From assembly GCF_003668875.1 (NCBI RefSeq), contig NZ_RAWM01000025.1, positions 1 through 64,000 on the forward strand: a stretch of DNA of 64,000 nt, read 5' to 3'. The position numbers and the translations under genes are program-made. The notes under the pieces are model-generated. The model was not told where the DNA came from, did not search any database, and was given only the letters and a program-made list of their open reading frames with translations. Shown one piece after another: positions 1 to 8,545 of this stretch. The stretch's first letter is position 1, and every line of letters starts with the position of its first letter. This stretch comes from Corallococcus interemptor. Lineage in GTDB: Bacteria; Myxococcota; Myxococcia; Myxococcales; Myxococcaceae.

Positions 1-60
1 GCTCGCTGCAGCTTCCTCCTGTCGTGTGCTGTCAGCCCCAGCTCGGCTGGGCTTCTTGCC

Positions 61-92
61 GGTCGCATGCCCCAGAAATTGGGCATGCGACC
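61..92. terminator. 12-bp perfect inverted repeat, likely terminator stem-loop
   Basis: Positions 61-72 and 81-92 are exact reverse complements with an 8-nt loop. On the minus strand the hairpin lies 32 bp beyond the stop codon of the small secreted protein gene, so it is placed to end that transcript. There is no clean U-tract, only a weakly T-rich stretch on the plus side. The rest of 1-123 shows no gene. Confidence 0.55.
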
Positions 93-123
93 CGAATTTG
101 TCTCGGAACTTCTGGCGGCCTAC

Positions 124-405
124 TTAGACGAACGCTGGCGCATTCCGGCGGGCTTCATAGAAGCAGCCCAGCTGGTAGTGCACGGCGCCCTCCGAGTGCG
201 CCCAGTCCGCGCACGTCCTGGGCGTCCAGCTCGCGGGCACGTTGATGGAGTCGCGCCAGCTGTCGGGGACCACCGCGCTGCAGACCTTCTGCCCAACTGC
301 GCTCCCCGGAGGAGGAAGCCGGCTGCCATGCGCGACAGCGCCTCCCGCGAGGAGCATCGCCACCACCACCCACGCCGCCTGGATCCGCTTCCGCTGAGCC
401 GCCAT
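124..405 (-). CDS. Small secreted protein, function unknown
   Basis: A 93-residue protein with an N-terminal signal peptide: basic MAAQRKR, a hydrophobic run at about residues 10-22 and an AVA-like cleavage site near 25. The mature part is about 65 residues with three cysteines and a Trp-rich centre (DSWRDS, PASW, CADW). The start is supported by an AGGAG ribosome site about 8 nt upstream. I recognise no enzyme motif; it looks like a short extracellular or periplasmic protein of the kind common in myxobacteria. The neighbour to the right is on the other strand, so the gene appears monocistronic. Confidence 0.6.
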   Translation of the reverse strand: MAAQRKRIQAAWVVVAMLLAGGAVAHGSRLPPPGSAVGQKVCSAVVPDSWRDSINVPASWTPRTCADWAHSEGAVHYQLGCFYEARRNAPAFV

Positions 406-483
406 GGTCCTGCTCCTTCACGCCGGCCGGTTCATTCCGTGCCGCCAATGTCAGCAATGGCACTTCCCCGTGCCTTTCATTCA

Positions 484-762
484 ATGACTTATGCTCCGGC
501 AATGCCACGCAATCAGCGGGAGTACGGCCTCAGCCATGCGGACCGCGTCGCTGAGATCGAACGGAAGTTCGGACGCGATCAGCTCGACGCGGTGCTCGCG
601 CAACTGGGCCAGGTCTCCAACCCCACGGAAAAGCTGCTGGGCGCCATCGTCTTCCTCGCCAGGGTGGGCCATGTCGAGGACATCGCCAACACCGTGACGC
701 TCGCCAATCAGGACCCGTCCCAGGTCTTGAACGCCGCGACGGTCAAGGACGAGCGCGGCTGA
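484..762 (+). CDS. Small cytoplasmic protein, function unknown
   Basis: A 92-residue protein without signal peptide or membrane segment. The conserved-looking part is an acidic/basic helical stretch (SHADRVAEIERKFG, then TEKLLGAIVFLARVGHVEDI). An in-frame ATG at 450 would add 11 residues, and the frame stays open upstream to 67, but the composition before 484 looks non-coding. The start at 484 is therefore the most economical choice, though no strong ribosome site is visible. It ends 2 bp from the end of the convergent LuxR-type gene. No function assigned. Confidence 0.45.
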   Translation: MTYAPAMPRNQREYGLSHADRVAEIERKFGRDQLDAVLAQLGQVSNPTEKLLGAIVFLARVGHVEDIANTVTLANQDPSQVLNAATVKDERG

Positions 763-763
763 T

Positions 764-3472
764 TCAGAGGTTGCGCGCCAGCCGCTCCCGCGCCTTCACG
801 ATGGCCGCGGTGCGCGTCGTCACGTCCAGCTTCGCGAACACGTTGCGCAGGTGCCACTTCGTGGTGGAGAGCGCCACGTTGGAGCGCTCGCTGATCTCCT
901 GGTTGCTCAGGCCCTGGGCCAGCAGCTTGAGCATCTGGAGCTCCCTTTCGGTCAGCGGCTCCAGCGGCGCGCTGGGCAGGACCGCGAAGCCCGCGGGCTC
1001 GCTCCGGCCCAGGGACAGCAGGTCCTGGTACCGCTCCGTGTAGCGGGCCGGCAGCACGTGGCTCAGCTTGCGCTGCGTGGCCGCCGCGACGAGGACCTCC
1101 TGCAAGCCCGGCGTCTCGTCGAACACGCCCCGGCTGAAGCCGAACCGGGGCACCAGCGCGAAGCCCCGGTTCACCGCCGCGAACGCCGCCGTGGGGTCCC
1201 CTGCCCTCCAGTGACACACGGCCAATGCGGCCAGCAGCGCCGTCTCCCGCGCCACGCAGCCCGCCTCGTGCGCGCTGGCCCTCAGCGTCTCCAGGAGCCC
1301 GTGCGCCCGGTCGTGCCTCCCCTTCGCCATCAACACCCAGGCCTGCGCCACCCCCAGCTGCTCCCAGGTCTCGTCGTAGAAGCGCCGCTCGCTCCACTCG
1401 CCCCGGCGCATGCGCTCGCCCAGGTCGAACTCCCGCGCCACGACCTTCATCCGCGCGGGCGACTGCTCCACCATGGAGAGGCGGATCTTCTCCCCGCAGA
1501 CGTGGGCCAGGAAGCGCGTCTGGTGGCCGCACTCGAGCACGCTGTGCAGGTAGTCCAACAGCTGCCACGCCTCCGCGTACTTCCCCCGGATGGCCTTGAT
1601 GCGGGCCAGGACGAGGTAGGCCACCGCGAAGGTCTCGAACACCGCCGCCTGGGACAGGAGCGGCAGCACTTCGATGCAGAGGGCTTCGGCTTCGTCCAGG
1701 CGGTTCTGGTCGTAGCGGGTGTTGGCCAGCGCCGTCGCGGCGTTCACCCAGACCGGATTGCGCCGTCCCCGGCTCGCGCGCTCGAAGGCCGCCTCGCACC
1801 GGTCCACCGCTTCCTTCATGTGGCCCTGCGCCCGGTCCGCCAGGACGATGAGCACGTCCGTGTAGCCCACCATGTAGGGATTGATTGGCCCCTGCAGCGT
1901 CTCGCGCGCCACCGACGCGAGCCTTCGCATCGCATCGAACCGGTTCTGCCGCAGCGCCTGGTACGCCTTCGCCGCCAGCACCGCGCCCGCCATGAAGATG
2001 TCCGGATCCTCGTCCCCCGGAGACGCCTCCAGCTCGATGCCGGAGGCCGAGTCCGACAGCACGGCGTGCAGCAGCGCGAGCCGGGAGAGCTGCCGCGACA
2101 GGCGCTCGCGCTCCGGGGCGGGCGCCGCCGTCTGGAGCCGGCGCTGCGCGTCCTGCAGGGCCAGCGAGGCCGGCGCGAAGCCCCGGGACAGGATGAGGCA
2201 CGCGATGCGCGCCACGCAGATGGCGGGCGACTGGAAGACCTCCTCCGCCGTCAGCTTCTCCGTCCACTGGAGCACCGAGGCAATCTCCCCCTCGCGCATC
2301 CACGCCTCCGCGCACCTCGCCACCAGCTCCAGACACCAGCCCCGGTCCCCGGACGCGAACGCGTGCGTCAGGGCTTCGTCTGGCAGCGCGTGCTCGGCGA
2401 ACCAGGCGCTCGCCGCGCGGTGCAGCCGGGGGATGCGGTCCCCGTACGTGCACGCCAGCTGGGTGCGCAGGAAGTCGAGGAACAGCGGGTGGTAGCGGTA
2501 CCACGGGTCCTGCGTGTCCAGGGACTGGATGAACAGCTGCGCCCGCTCCAGCTCCGCCAGCAGCGCCGGCCCCTGCGTGATGCCCAGCAGCGCGTTGCAC
2601 AGCTCCCCGTTGAGCCGGTCCACCACCGAGCTCAACACCAGGAAGGCGTGCACCTCCTCCGTCTGCTCGCGCAGCACGACATCCGCCAGGTACCTCGCCA
2701 CGTCGTGGTTGGAGCCCACCGCCTTGCGGAGCGCGTCGCTCACGCTGGCGTGCTCCCCCGCCGTCAGCAGGGCCAGCTTCACCCCGGCCACCCAGCCCTC
2801 CGTGCGCGCGCGCAGGTACTCCACGTCGTCAGGCTGGAGCACCGCGCCGCACAGGCGCCGCCCCAGTTCGTGGATGGCCTCCCCGTCCAGGCTCAGGTCG
2901 CGGCTGTCGAGCGTCACCAGCTGCTCGGTGAGCTTCAGCTTCGCCAGGTCCAGCTCGGGCGGGCTGCGCGAGGAGACGATCCAATGGACGTGCGGCGGGG
3001 CGTGGTCCAGCAGGTACGAGAAGGCCCGCACCAGCGCGCGCTCCCGCAGCACGTGGAAGTCGTCCAGTACCACCACCAGCTCGCGGCCCAGGTTCCACAG
3101 GCTGCGCAGCACCACCGTCGTCGCATGCTCCAAGGGGAGCGCCACCTGCGCGTCCAGCGGGCTGGCGATGTACGCGTCGAACTCCGGGGCCGCGCGGCGG
3201 ATGGCCCCGACGAGGTAGGAGAAGAAGCGCTCCGGCGCGTTGTCCCGCTCGTCGAGCGACAGCCACGCGAGCAGCCGGGAGCCGTGCACCTCGCGGCACC
3301 ACTGCGTCAGCAGCGTCGTCTTCCCCGAGCCCAGCGGCGCCGTCATCAGCACGAGCGTGCCGACGGCACCCCGGTCAATCTTCCGGAGCGCCGCACTCCT
3401 CGAGACGAGCACCGACGCCGTCCGCGGCGGCGCGAGCTTCGTCGGCAGCAGGTGCGAGAGCGGGTCGCCCAT
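764..3472 (-). CDS. ATP-dependent LuxR-family transcriptional regulator (MalT/LAL type)
   Basis: A 902-residue protein of the MalT/LAL class: an N-terminal STAND-type NTPase, a helical-repeat sensor region and a C-terminal LuxR HTH. Walker A is APLGSGKT at residues 45-52; Walker B is VVVLDD at about 133-138. Residues about 350-830 are helical, TPR-like. The last about 66 residues form the HTH (LTERELQMLKLLAQG, SNQEIS, then the recognition helix STTKWHLRNVFAKL). The start at 3472 has an AGGGGA site 8 nt upstream; an in-frame upstream ATG at 3514 lacks one. Members of this class are activated by ligand and ATP binding. The ligand is unknown; the divergent cytochrome gene and the repeats at 3543-3605 are the obvious candidate target. 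Confidence 0.93.
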   Translation of the reverse strand: MGDPLSHLLPTKLAPPRTASVLVSRSAALRKIDRGAVGTLVLMTAPLGSGKTTLLTQWCREVHGSRLLAWLSLDERDNAPERFFSYLVGAIRRAAPEFDAYIASPLDAQVALPLEHATTVVLRSLWNLGRELVVVLDDFHVLRERALVRAFSYLLDHAPPHVHWIVSSRSPPELDLAKLKLTEQLVTLDSRDLSLDGEAIHELGRRLCGAVLQPDDVEYLRARTEGWVAGVKLALLTAGEHASVSDALRKAVGSNHDVARYLADVVLREQTEEVHAFLVLSSVVDRLNGELCNALLGITQGPALLAELERAQLFIQSLDTQDPWYRYHPLFLDFLRTQLACTYGDRIPRLHRAASAWFAEHALPDEALTHAFASGDRGWCLELVARCAEAWMREGEIASVLQWTEKLTAEEVFQSPAICVARIACLILSRGFAPASLALQDAQRRLQTAAPAPERERLSRQLSRLALLHAVLSDSASGIELEASPGDEDPDIFMAGAVLAAKAYQALRQNRFDAMRRLASVARETLQGPINPYMVGYTDVLIVLADRAQGHMKEAVDRCEAAFERASRGRRNPVWVNAATALANTRYDQNRLDEAEALCIEVLPLLSQAAVFETFAVAYLVLARIKAIRGKYAEAWQLLDYLHSVLECGHQTRFLAHVCGEKIRLSMVEQSPARMKVVAREFDLGERMRRGEWSERRFYDETWEQLGVAQAWVLMAKGRHDRAHGLLETLRASAHEAGCVARETALLAALAVCHWRAGDPTAAFAAVNRGFALVPRFGFSRGVFDETPGLQEVLVAAATQRKLSHVLPARYTERYQDLLSLGRSEPAGFAVLPSAPLEPLTERELQMLKLLAQGLSNQEISERSNVALSTTKWHLRNVFAKLDVTTRTAAIVKARERLARNL

Positions 3473-3542
3473 GGGCACGTCCCCTGTGACCGAGTGCAGC
3501 GCGAAGTAGACCACCGCGTCGTGCGCGGGAGAACCCGGGCCC

Positions 3543-3605
3543 TGACGTACCGAGCGTCAAGCAGTGAACACCGCGACGCGTCACGAACGGAGGACACCGC
3601 GACGC
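3543..3605. promoter_or_regulatory. Divergent regulatory region with repeats
   Basis: Between the LAL regulator (start 3472) and the cytochrome gene (start 3718) there is an inverted repeat TGACG-N7-CGTCA at 3543-3559. A 12-bp direct repeat ACACCGCGACGC follows at 3568-3579 and 3594-3605, with copies 26 bp apart. MalT-type proteins bind direct repeats upstream of their targets, so this is a plausible binding region. That link is inference. Confidence 0.4.
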
Positions 3606-3632
3606 ATCCTCGCACCCGCAGTGCGTGGGCGC

Positions 3633-3652
3633 CCCCCTCCCTTCGGAGGGGG
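3633..3652 (+). other. Strong G+C stem-loop in the leader of the cytochrome gene
   Basis: Positions 3633-3640 (CCCCCTCC) pair perfectly with 3645-3652 around a CTTC loop, about 65 bp before the start codon at 3718. It could be an mRNA leader structure or a transcript-end hairpin. No known riboswitch pattern is recognised around it. Confidence 0.4.
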
Positions 3653-3717
3653 CGATGTCGCAAGGCTCACTGGTAATCCCTAGTGCGCAGCTCTTACTCG
3701 CTCACCAGGAGATCCCC

Positions 3718-6603
3718 ATGGTCCCGACCCCGCAAGTGGGCCCGAGCACGAACCGGTGGCGCACCCGAACCGGTCTGCTGTGCGCCGCCGTGTCGCTGTT
3801 CGCCTCCGCCCCCGCCGCCGCCCAGGCGCCCTCGTTCATTGAATTCGAGAGCGCGCACGTGCGCCCGCTGGCCCTGTCTCCGGACGGCACGAAGCTGTTC
3901 GCCGTCAACACGCCGGACAACCGCCTGGAGGTCTTCAACGTCACCAGCGAGGGGCTGTCCCTGGTGGCGGAGGTGCCGGTGGGCCTGGAGCCGGTGTCGG
4001 TCGCCGCGCGCAGCAACACCGAGGTCTGGGTGGTCAACCACCTGTCCGACAGCGTCAGCGTGGTGAGCGTGAGCGGCACGCCGCACGTGGTGCGCACGCT
4101 GCTGGTGGGTGACGAGCCGCGCGACATCGTGTTCGCCGGCGCCAACGGCAATGCCTTCATCACCACCGCGCACCGGGGCCAGCAGCGCACGGATCCGTCC
4201 ATTGCCTCCGTGCCCGGCGCTGGAGACCCGCAGCTCACCACGCCGGGCGTGGGCCGCGCGGACGTCTGGGTCTTCAACCCCGCGTCCCTGGGGACGACGC
4301 TGGGCGGCACGCCCGTCCGCATCCTGACGCTCTTTGGCGACACGCCTCGCGGGCTGGCCGTCAGCCCGGACAGGAAGACGGTCTACGCGGCCATCGCCCA
4401 GTCCGGCAACCGCACGACGACCATCAACATGGACAGCGTGTGCAACGGCTTTGGCAAGGCGGGCGTGTGCCTGGTCCAGCCGGACACGTTCCCCTGGGGC
4501 AACAACCTGTTCGTGGGCGGCCTGCCCGGTCCGTCCACCAACGCCGACGGCGCCAGGGCCCCGGAGACGGGCCTCATCGTCAAATGGAACAGCGACCGCA
4601 GCCGGTGGGAGGACACGCTGGGCCGCAACTGGAACAACGGCGTGCGCTTCAACCTGCCGGACAAGGACGTCTTCGCCATCGACGCGGACGGCCTGCAGCA
4701 GAAGGCGTTCTACACGGGCGTGGGCACCACCGTGTTCAACCTGGCCACCAACCCCAGGACGGGCGCGGTGTACGCGACCAACAGCGACGCCAACAACCTC
4801 ACCCGCTTCGAGGGCCCCGGCGCCTTCGGCGGCAGCACGGTGCAGGGCAACATCGCGAAGATGCGCATCACCGTCATCAAGGGGACGACGGTGTCGCCGC
4901 GCCACCTGAACAAGCACCTGGACTATTCAAAGCTTGCCGGCTCGCCCGGCTTTGACTCCACGGCGAAGAACCACAGCCTCTCCACGCCCACGGAGATGGC
5001 CGTCTCCAGTGACGGCACCAAGCTGTACGTGGCCGCGTTCAGCTCCAGCAAGGTGGGCGTCTTCGACACCGCGGCGCTGGAGGCGGACACGTTCAATCCC
5101 CGGACGGCGAGCGCCAACTACATCCCGGTGACGGGCGGCGGCCCCAGCGGCCTGGTGCTGGACGAGGCGCGCAACCGCCTCTACGTGATGACCCGCTTCG
5201 ACAACGCGGTGAAGGTCATCGACCTGGCCACGAAGAGCCAGCTGGCCTCGGCCGCGCTCTACAACCCGGAGCCTGACTCCGTCGTGCAGGGCCGCCCGTT
5301 CCTCTACGACGCGAACTTCTCCTCGGCCAACGGCGAGGCCTCCTGCGCCAGCTGCCACGTCTTCGGCGACAAGGACGAGCTCGCCTGGGACCTGGGCAAC
5401 CCGGATGACGCCGTCACCACCAACGCCATCGACAAGCGGCTCGCGAGCAGCCTGGAGATTGGCGCGTTCCGCCTGCTGACCGGCCACCCGAGCTCCGACG
5501 TCAACGGCACCGGCAACCAGAACTCCTTCCACCCCATGAAGGGGCCCATGACGACGCAGACGCTGCGCGGCATGTCCACGTCGGGCGCCATGCACTGGCG
5601 CGGGGACCGCTCCACGGGCTTCTTCGGCTCGGGGGCGTATGACGAGGCCCTGTCGTTCAAGAACTTCGTCGTCGCCTTCCCGGGGCTGCTCGGCCGCGCG
5701 GACCAGCCCACCGAGGCGGAGATGAACAAGTTCACGAACTTCCAGCTCCAGGTGCAGCTGCCGCCCAACCCCATCCGCAAGCTGGACAACTCGCTCACGT
5801 CCACGCAGGCCGCCGGCCGTGACTTCTACTTTGGCAGCCGCCGCGTGGACGGCCTGGCCATTGGCTCCAACACCGGCTTCAACTGCAATGGCTGCCACGC
5901 CATCGACGCGGCGCAGGGCCACTTCGGCACGGACGGCCAGTCCAGCTTCGAGGGCATCAGCCAGATCATGAAGATCCCCCACGTGCGAAACATGTACACG
6001 AAGGTCGGCATGTTCGGCTTCCCGGACAACAGCTTCTTCCAGCACCCGGAATCCGGGCCCACGGGCGACCAGGTCCGCGGCTTCGGCTTCACGCACGACG
6101 GCGCGGTGGACACGCTGTTCCGCTTCTTCAGCGCCATCGTCTTCGCCAACAACAGCATCGGCGGGCCCCTGGTGGGCTTCCGCGGCGACACCGAGCGCCG
6201 GGAGGTGGAGGCGTACATGATGGCGGTGGACTCGGACCTGGCGCCCATCGTGGGCCAGCAGGTGACGCTCACGTCGACGAACGCCTCCGCCGTGGGGGCG
6301 CGCATCGACCTGTTGATTGCCCGGGCGAAGGCGCCGTTCGTGTCGAAGATCCTCGGCGGCTCCACCTACGAGGCCGACCTGGTGGCGAAGGCCGCCATCG
6401 GAACCCGCGTGAAGGGCTTCCTCTTCGACCGCGCGGCCGGCACCTGGAAGCCCGATGACGGCACCGCCAACCTCACCACCGCGGCCCTGCGCGCGCTGGC
6501 GAACACGCTGGGCCAGGAGGTGACCTTCACCGCGGTGCCCCCGGGCTCCGGCACGCGCATCGCGCTCGACCGGAACCTGGACGGCAGGCTGGACGGTCAG
6601 TGA
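3718..6603 (+). CDS. Secreted beta-propeller/di-heme cytochrome c (MauG/peroxidase-like) fusion
   Basis: A 961-residue exported protein. The signal peptide ends near residue 35 (APAAAQ). The first about 480 residues are a YVTN/SMP30-like beta-propeller (repeats such as LSPDGTKLFAVN and VSSDGTKLYVAAFSS). The C-terminal half carries two c-type heme sites, CASCH at residues 543-547 and CNGCH at 723-727, as in the bacterial di-heme cytochrome c peroxidase/MauG superfamily. It is expected to act in the periplasm or at the outer surface in electron transfer or oxidative modification. The substrate is unknown. AGGAG lies 6 nt before the ATG at 3718; in-frame upstream ATGs from 3625 lack such a site. 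A G+C terminator follows at 6659. Confidence 0.88.
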   Translation: MVPTPQVGPSTNRWRTRTGLLCAAVSLFASAPAAAQAPSFIEFESAHVRPLALSPDGTKLFAVNTPDNRLEVFNVTSEGLSLVAEVPVGLEPVSVAARSNTEVWVVNHLSDSVSVVSVSGTPHVVRTLLVGDEPRDIVFAGANGNAFITTAHRGQQRTDPSIASVPGAGDPQLTTPGVGRADVWVFNPASLGTTLGGTPVRILTLFGDTPRGLAVSPDRKTVYAAIAQSGNRTTTINMDSVCNGFGKAGVCLVQPDTFPWGNNLFVGGLPGPSTNADGARAPETGLIVKWNSDRSRWEDTLGRNWNNGVRFNLPDKDVFAIDADGLQQKAFYTGVGTTVFNLATNPRTGAVYATNSDANNLTRFEGPGAFGGSTVQGNIAKMRITVIKGTTVSPRHLNKHLDYSKLAGSPGFDSTAKNHSLSTPTEMAVSSDGTKLYVAAFSSSKVGVFDTAALEADTFNPRTASANYIPVTGGGPSGLVLDEARNRLYVMTRFDNAVKVIDLATKSQLASAALYNPEPDSVVQGRPFLYDANFSSANGEASCASCHVFGDKDELAWDLGNPDDAVTTNAIDKRLASSLEIGAFRLLTGHPSSDVNGTGNQNSFHPMKGPMTTQTLRGMSTSGAMHWRGDRSTGFFGSGAYDEALSFKNFVVAFPGLLGRADQPTEAEMNKFTNFQLQVQLPPNPIRKLDNSLTSTQAAGRDFYFGSRRVDGLAIGSNTGFNCNGCHAIDAAQGHFGTDGQSSFEGISQIMKIPHVRNMYTKVGMFGFPDNSFFQHPESGPTGDQVRGFGFTHDGAVDTLFRFFSAIVFANNSIGGPLVGFRGDTERREVEAYMMAVDSDLAPIVGQQVTLTSTNASAVGARIDLLIARAKAPFVSKILGGSTYEADLVAKAAIGTRVKGFLFDRAAGTWKPDDGTANLTTAALRALANTLGQEVTFTAVPPGSGTRIALDRNLDGRLDGQ

Positions 6604-6658
6604 CGCACTGATATTGGCCCCAGGTCCAATCCCAGACATCCCCCGAAAGGGGCAGTCG

Positions 6659-6697
6659 CAGGGGCGCGCTTGACGACGAGCGCGCCCCTGCTCTTTG
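6659..6697 (+). terminator. Rho-independent-like terminator
   Basis: An 11-bp perfect stem (6659-6669 with 6680-6690) and a 10-nt loop, followed by CTCTTTGCTC, lie 55 bp after the cytochrome stop codon. The T-rich tail is short but present. It also lies just before the start codon at 6706, so the next gene needs its own promoter, or read-through. Confidence 0.7.
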
Positions 6698-6705
6698 CTC
6701 ACGGC

Positions 6706-7119
6706 ATGAAAGCTTGTCTCTCCACGCTCGTGAGTGCAGCTGTCATCCTCTCCTCCAGCCCCGGCCTCGCGCAGGAACGTGCGAACGACCTGCTCAACGG
6801 CAAGCCTCCGCCCACGGGCACCGGGATGCTGGTCGCCGGCAGCATCCTGACCGGTGTGGGGGCGGTCAACCTGCTCACCTCTCCCCTGTGTAAAACCAGC
6901 ATGGTCCCCCGCGACACGCAGGACGTCTGCTTTGGCTCATCCCTGGCCATTGGCGGCGTCTTCGCGGCCGTGGGGCTCCCGCTCCTGTTCGTGGGCATCA
7001 GCCGCCACAACAACTACGTGGAATGGAAGCGGCAGAACCGCGCCGTCGCGTTGCTCACCGACGTGGGCGTCACGCCAACTCCCGGCGGGGCCGCGCTCAC
7101 GTGGAACGCGTCATTCTGA
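6706..7119 (+). CDS. Small exported membrane-associated protein, unknown function
   Basis: A 137-residue protein with a signal peptide (MKACLSTLVSAAVILSSSPGLAQ) and two further hydrophobic glycine-rich segments (GMLVAGSILTGVGAVNLL and SSLAIGGVFAAVGLPLLFVGIS). Two cysteines between the hydrophobic segments (CKTSMVPRDTQDVC) could form a disulfide. The C-terminal part is consistent with an envelope-facing domain. Its last 9 bp overlap the end of the convergent LysR gene. No family recognised. Confidence 0.65.
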   Translation: MKACLSTLVSAAVILSSSPGLAQERANDLLNGKPPPTGTGMLVAGSILTGVGAVNLLTSPLCKTSMVPRDTQDVCFGSSLAIGGVFAAVGLPLLFVGISRHNNYVEWKRQNRAVALLTDVGVTPTPGGAALTWNASF

Positions 7120-8025
7120 TCCGGAAGGTCCCGCGCTCCATCGTTCGACCATCAGGTCGATGAAGCGCCGCACCTTCGCGGGCAGGTAGCGTTTGCTCGG
7201 GTAGAGCGCCGTGATGGGAACGGACTCCGTCTCACAGGACGGCAGCAGCGCCTTGAGCCGCCCGCTCGACAGGTCTTCGTCGACCAGGAACCCGGGCAGA
7301 TAGGCGATGCCCAGTCCCGCGACGGCCGCGTCCCGGATGGCCTCCCCGCTGTCGAGCCGCAGGCGGCTTCGTCCCTCCACCTTCACCGGCGAGCCGCCCT
7401 TCTCCCGCAGACGCCAGTGCTGCCGCCGCGTCCGGCTGCTGAAGAACAGGCAGTCATGCGCCGCCAGGTCCTCCAGCGTGGCGGGTTCGCCGTGCGCCTG
7501 GAGATACGAGGGCGCGGCGCAGACGAACACCGGGTGCCGGGCGACGACGCGGGAGACCAGGCGCGTGTCGGGGCTGGCGGCGTTGATGCGCACGGCCAGG
7601 TCGTAGCCCTCCTCGATGATGTCCGTGACGCGATCCGTGAAGCTCACCTCCGCCTGGAGCTCGGGCCAGGTCCGCAGGTAGTCCCGCAGCAAGGGGAGGA
7701 CCTGCCGTCTGCCGAAGGCGGCTGGCAGGGTGAGCCGCAGAACCCCCCGGGGCGTTCCCGCGCGCTGCCCCACGCTGGCTTCCGCGTCGTCCAGGGCCGA
7801 GACGACCTGGAGGCAGTGCTCGTGGAAGACCCGGCCCTCGTCGGTGAGGCTCAGCTGGCGCGTCGTGCGATTGAGCAGGCGCACCCCCAGGCGTGACTCC
7901 AGCCGCGTCAGCGCCTTGCCTGCCGCCGAGCGCGTCAGCCCGAGCGCCTGGCCACCGCTCACGAAGCTGCCCGCGTCCACGACGGCCATGAAGGCGAGGA
8001 TTTCATCCAGATGGGCGCGCTTCAT
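7111..8025 (-). CDS. LysR-family transcriptional regulator
   Basis: A 304-residue LysR regulator: winged HTH at residues 1-60 (MKRAHLDEILAFMAVVDAGS, then LTRSAAGKALTRLESRLG), then a substrate-binding domain with the usual type-2 periplasmic fold. It resembles the DsdC/AaeR-like group that has LTDEGRVFHEHC after the HTH. The start at 8025 begins the conserved N-terminus; an in-frame upstream start at 8106 would add 27 unlikely residues and overlap the promoter of the divergent RidA gene. LysR proteins usually control the divergent neighbour, so the RidA-like gene at 8132 is its likely target. Confidence 0.93.
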   Translation of the reverse strand: MKRAHLDEILAFMAVVDAGSFVSGGQALGLTRSAAGKALTRLESRLGVRLLNRTTRQLSLTDEGRVFHEHCLQVVSALDDAEASVGQRAGTPRGVLRLTLPAAFGRRQVLPLLRDYLRTWPELQAEVSFTDRVTDIIEEGYDLAVRINAASPDTRLVSRVVARHPVFVCAAPSYLQAHGEPATLEDLAAHDCLFFSSRTRRQHWRLREKGGSPVKVEGRSRLRLDSGEAIRDAAVAGLGIAYLPGFLVDEDLSSGRLKALLPSCETESVPITALYPSKRYLPAKVRRFIDLMVERWSAGPSGSE

Positions 8026-8131
8026 CGCTGGGGCGCCATTGTAGCGGCCGCATCGCTGGAGAGGGGAACGCCGTTCCCCAATGGGACCGGTATACGAGCC
8101 CGGCATTCACCCATCCACCCGGAGACCTTCC

Positions 8132-8536
8132 ATGCCCGTGACCCTGCTCAACCCCGATGGACTCATGAAGCCCGACGTTTACCGGCAGGTGGCGATCGCC
8201 ACCGGCTCGCGGCAGGTGCACATCGCGGGACAGGTCGCGTACGACGCGCAGGGACAGCTCGTCGCGCGGGGGGACCTGGCGGGACAGGTGGCGCAGGCCT
8301 ACCGCAACGTCGCCATCGCCCTGGCGGCGGCGGGGGCGACGTTCAGTGACGTCGTCCGGCTGACCATCTACGTCGTCGACTGGAAGCATGAGCAGATGCC
8401 CGCCTTCCTCGCCGGCATCGAACAGGTCTCCCGGGAGCTGGGCATCGTGCCGGCCCCGGCATCGCTCATCGGGGTCTCCGTGCTCTTCGAGCCGGGCGTG
8501 CTCGTTGAAATCGAAGCCACCGCGGTCTTGAGCTGA
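8132..8536 (+). CDS. RidA/YjgF-family protein
   Basis: A 134-residue RidA-like protein (VHIAGQVAYDAQGQLV, then AYRNVAIALAAAGATFSDVVRLTIYV, then GVLVEIEATAV). RidA enzymes hydrolyse reactive enamine/imine intermediates of amino-acid metabolism. In the archetype a conserved Arg sits in a P-A-R motif near the C-terminal third; here the matching stretch reads PAPASLIG (residues 107-114), so that Arg appears to be lost. That suggests a Rid subgroup without classic deaminase activity. The start at 8132 fits the family length; a further in-frame ATG at 8081 lies too far upstream. Divergent from the LysR gene by 106 bp. Confidence 0.9.
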   Translation: MPVTLLNPDGLMKPDVYRQVAIATGSRQVHIAGQVAYDAQGQLVARGDLAGQVAQAYRNVAIALAAAGATFSDVVRLTIYVVDWKHEQMPAFLAGIEQVSRELGIVPAPASLIGVSVLFEPGVLVEIEATAVLS

Positions 8537-8545
8537 GCCGCTTCG

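Noticed and set aside
851-3676. 941-codon open frame on the plus strand opposite the LAL regulator
   Set aside because: It is an antisense artefact of high G+C third positions: Arg/His/Gln/Pro-rich, no domains, no ribosome site, fully opposite a well-supported gene.
3633-3720. Possible riboswitch in the cytochrome leader
   Set aside because: One stem-loop is clear, but no conserved aptamer sequence or expression platform of a known class is seen.
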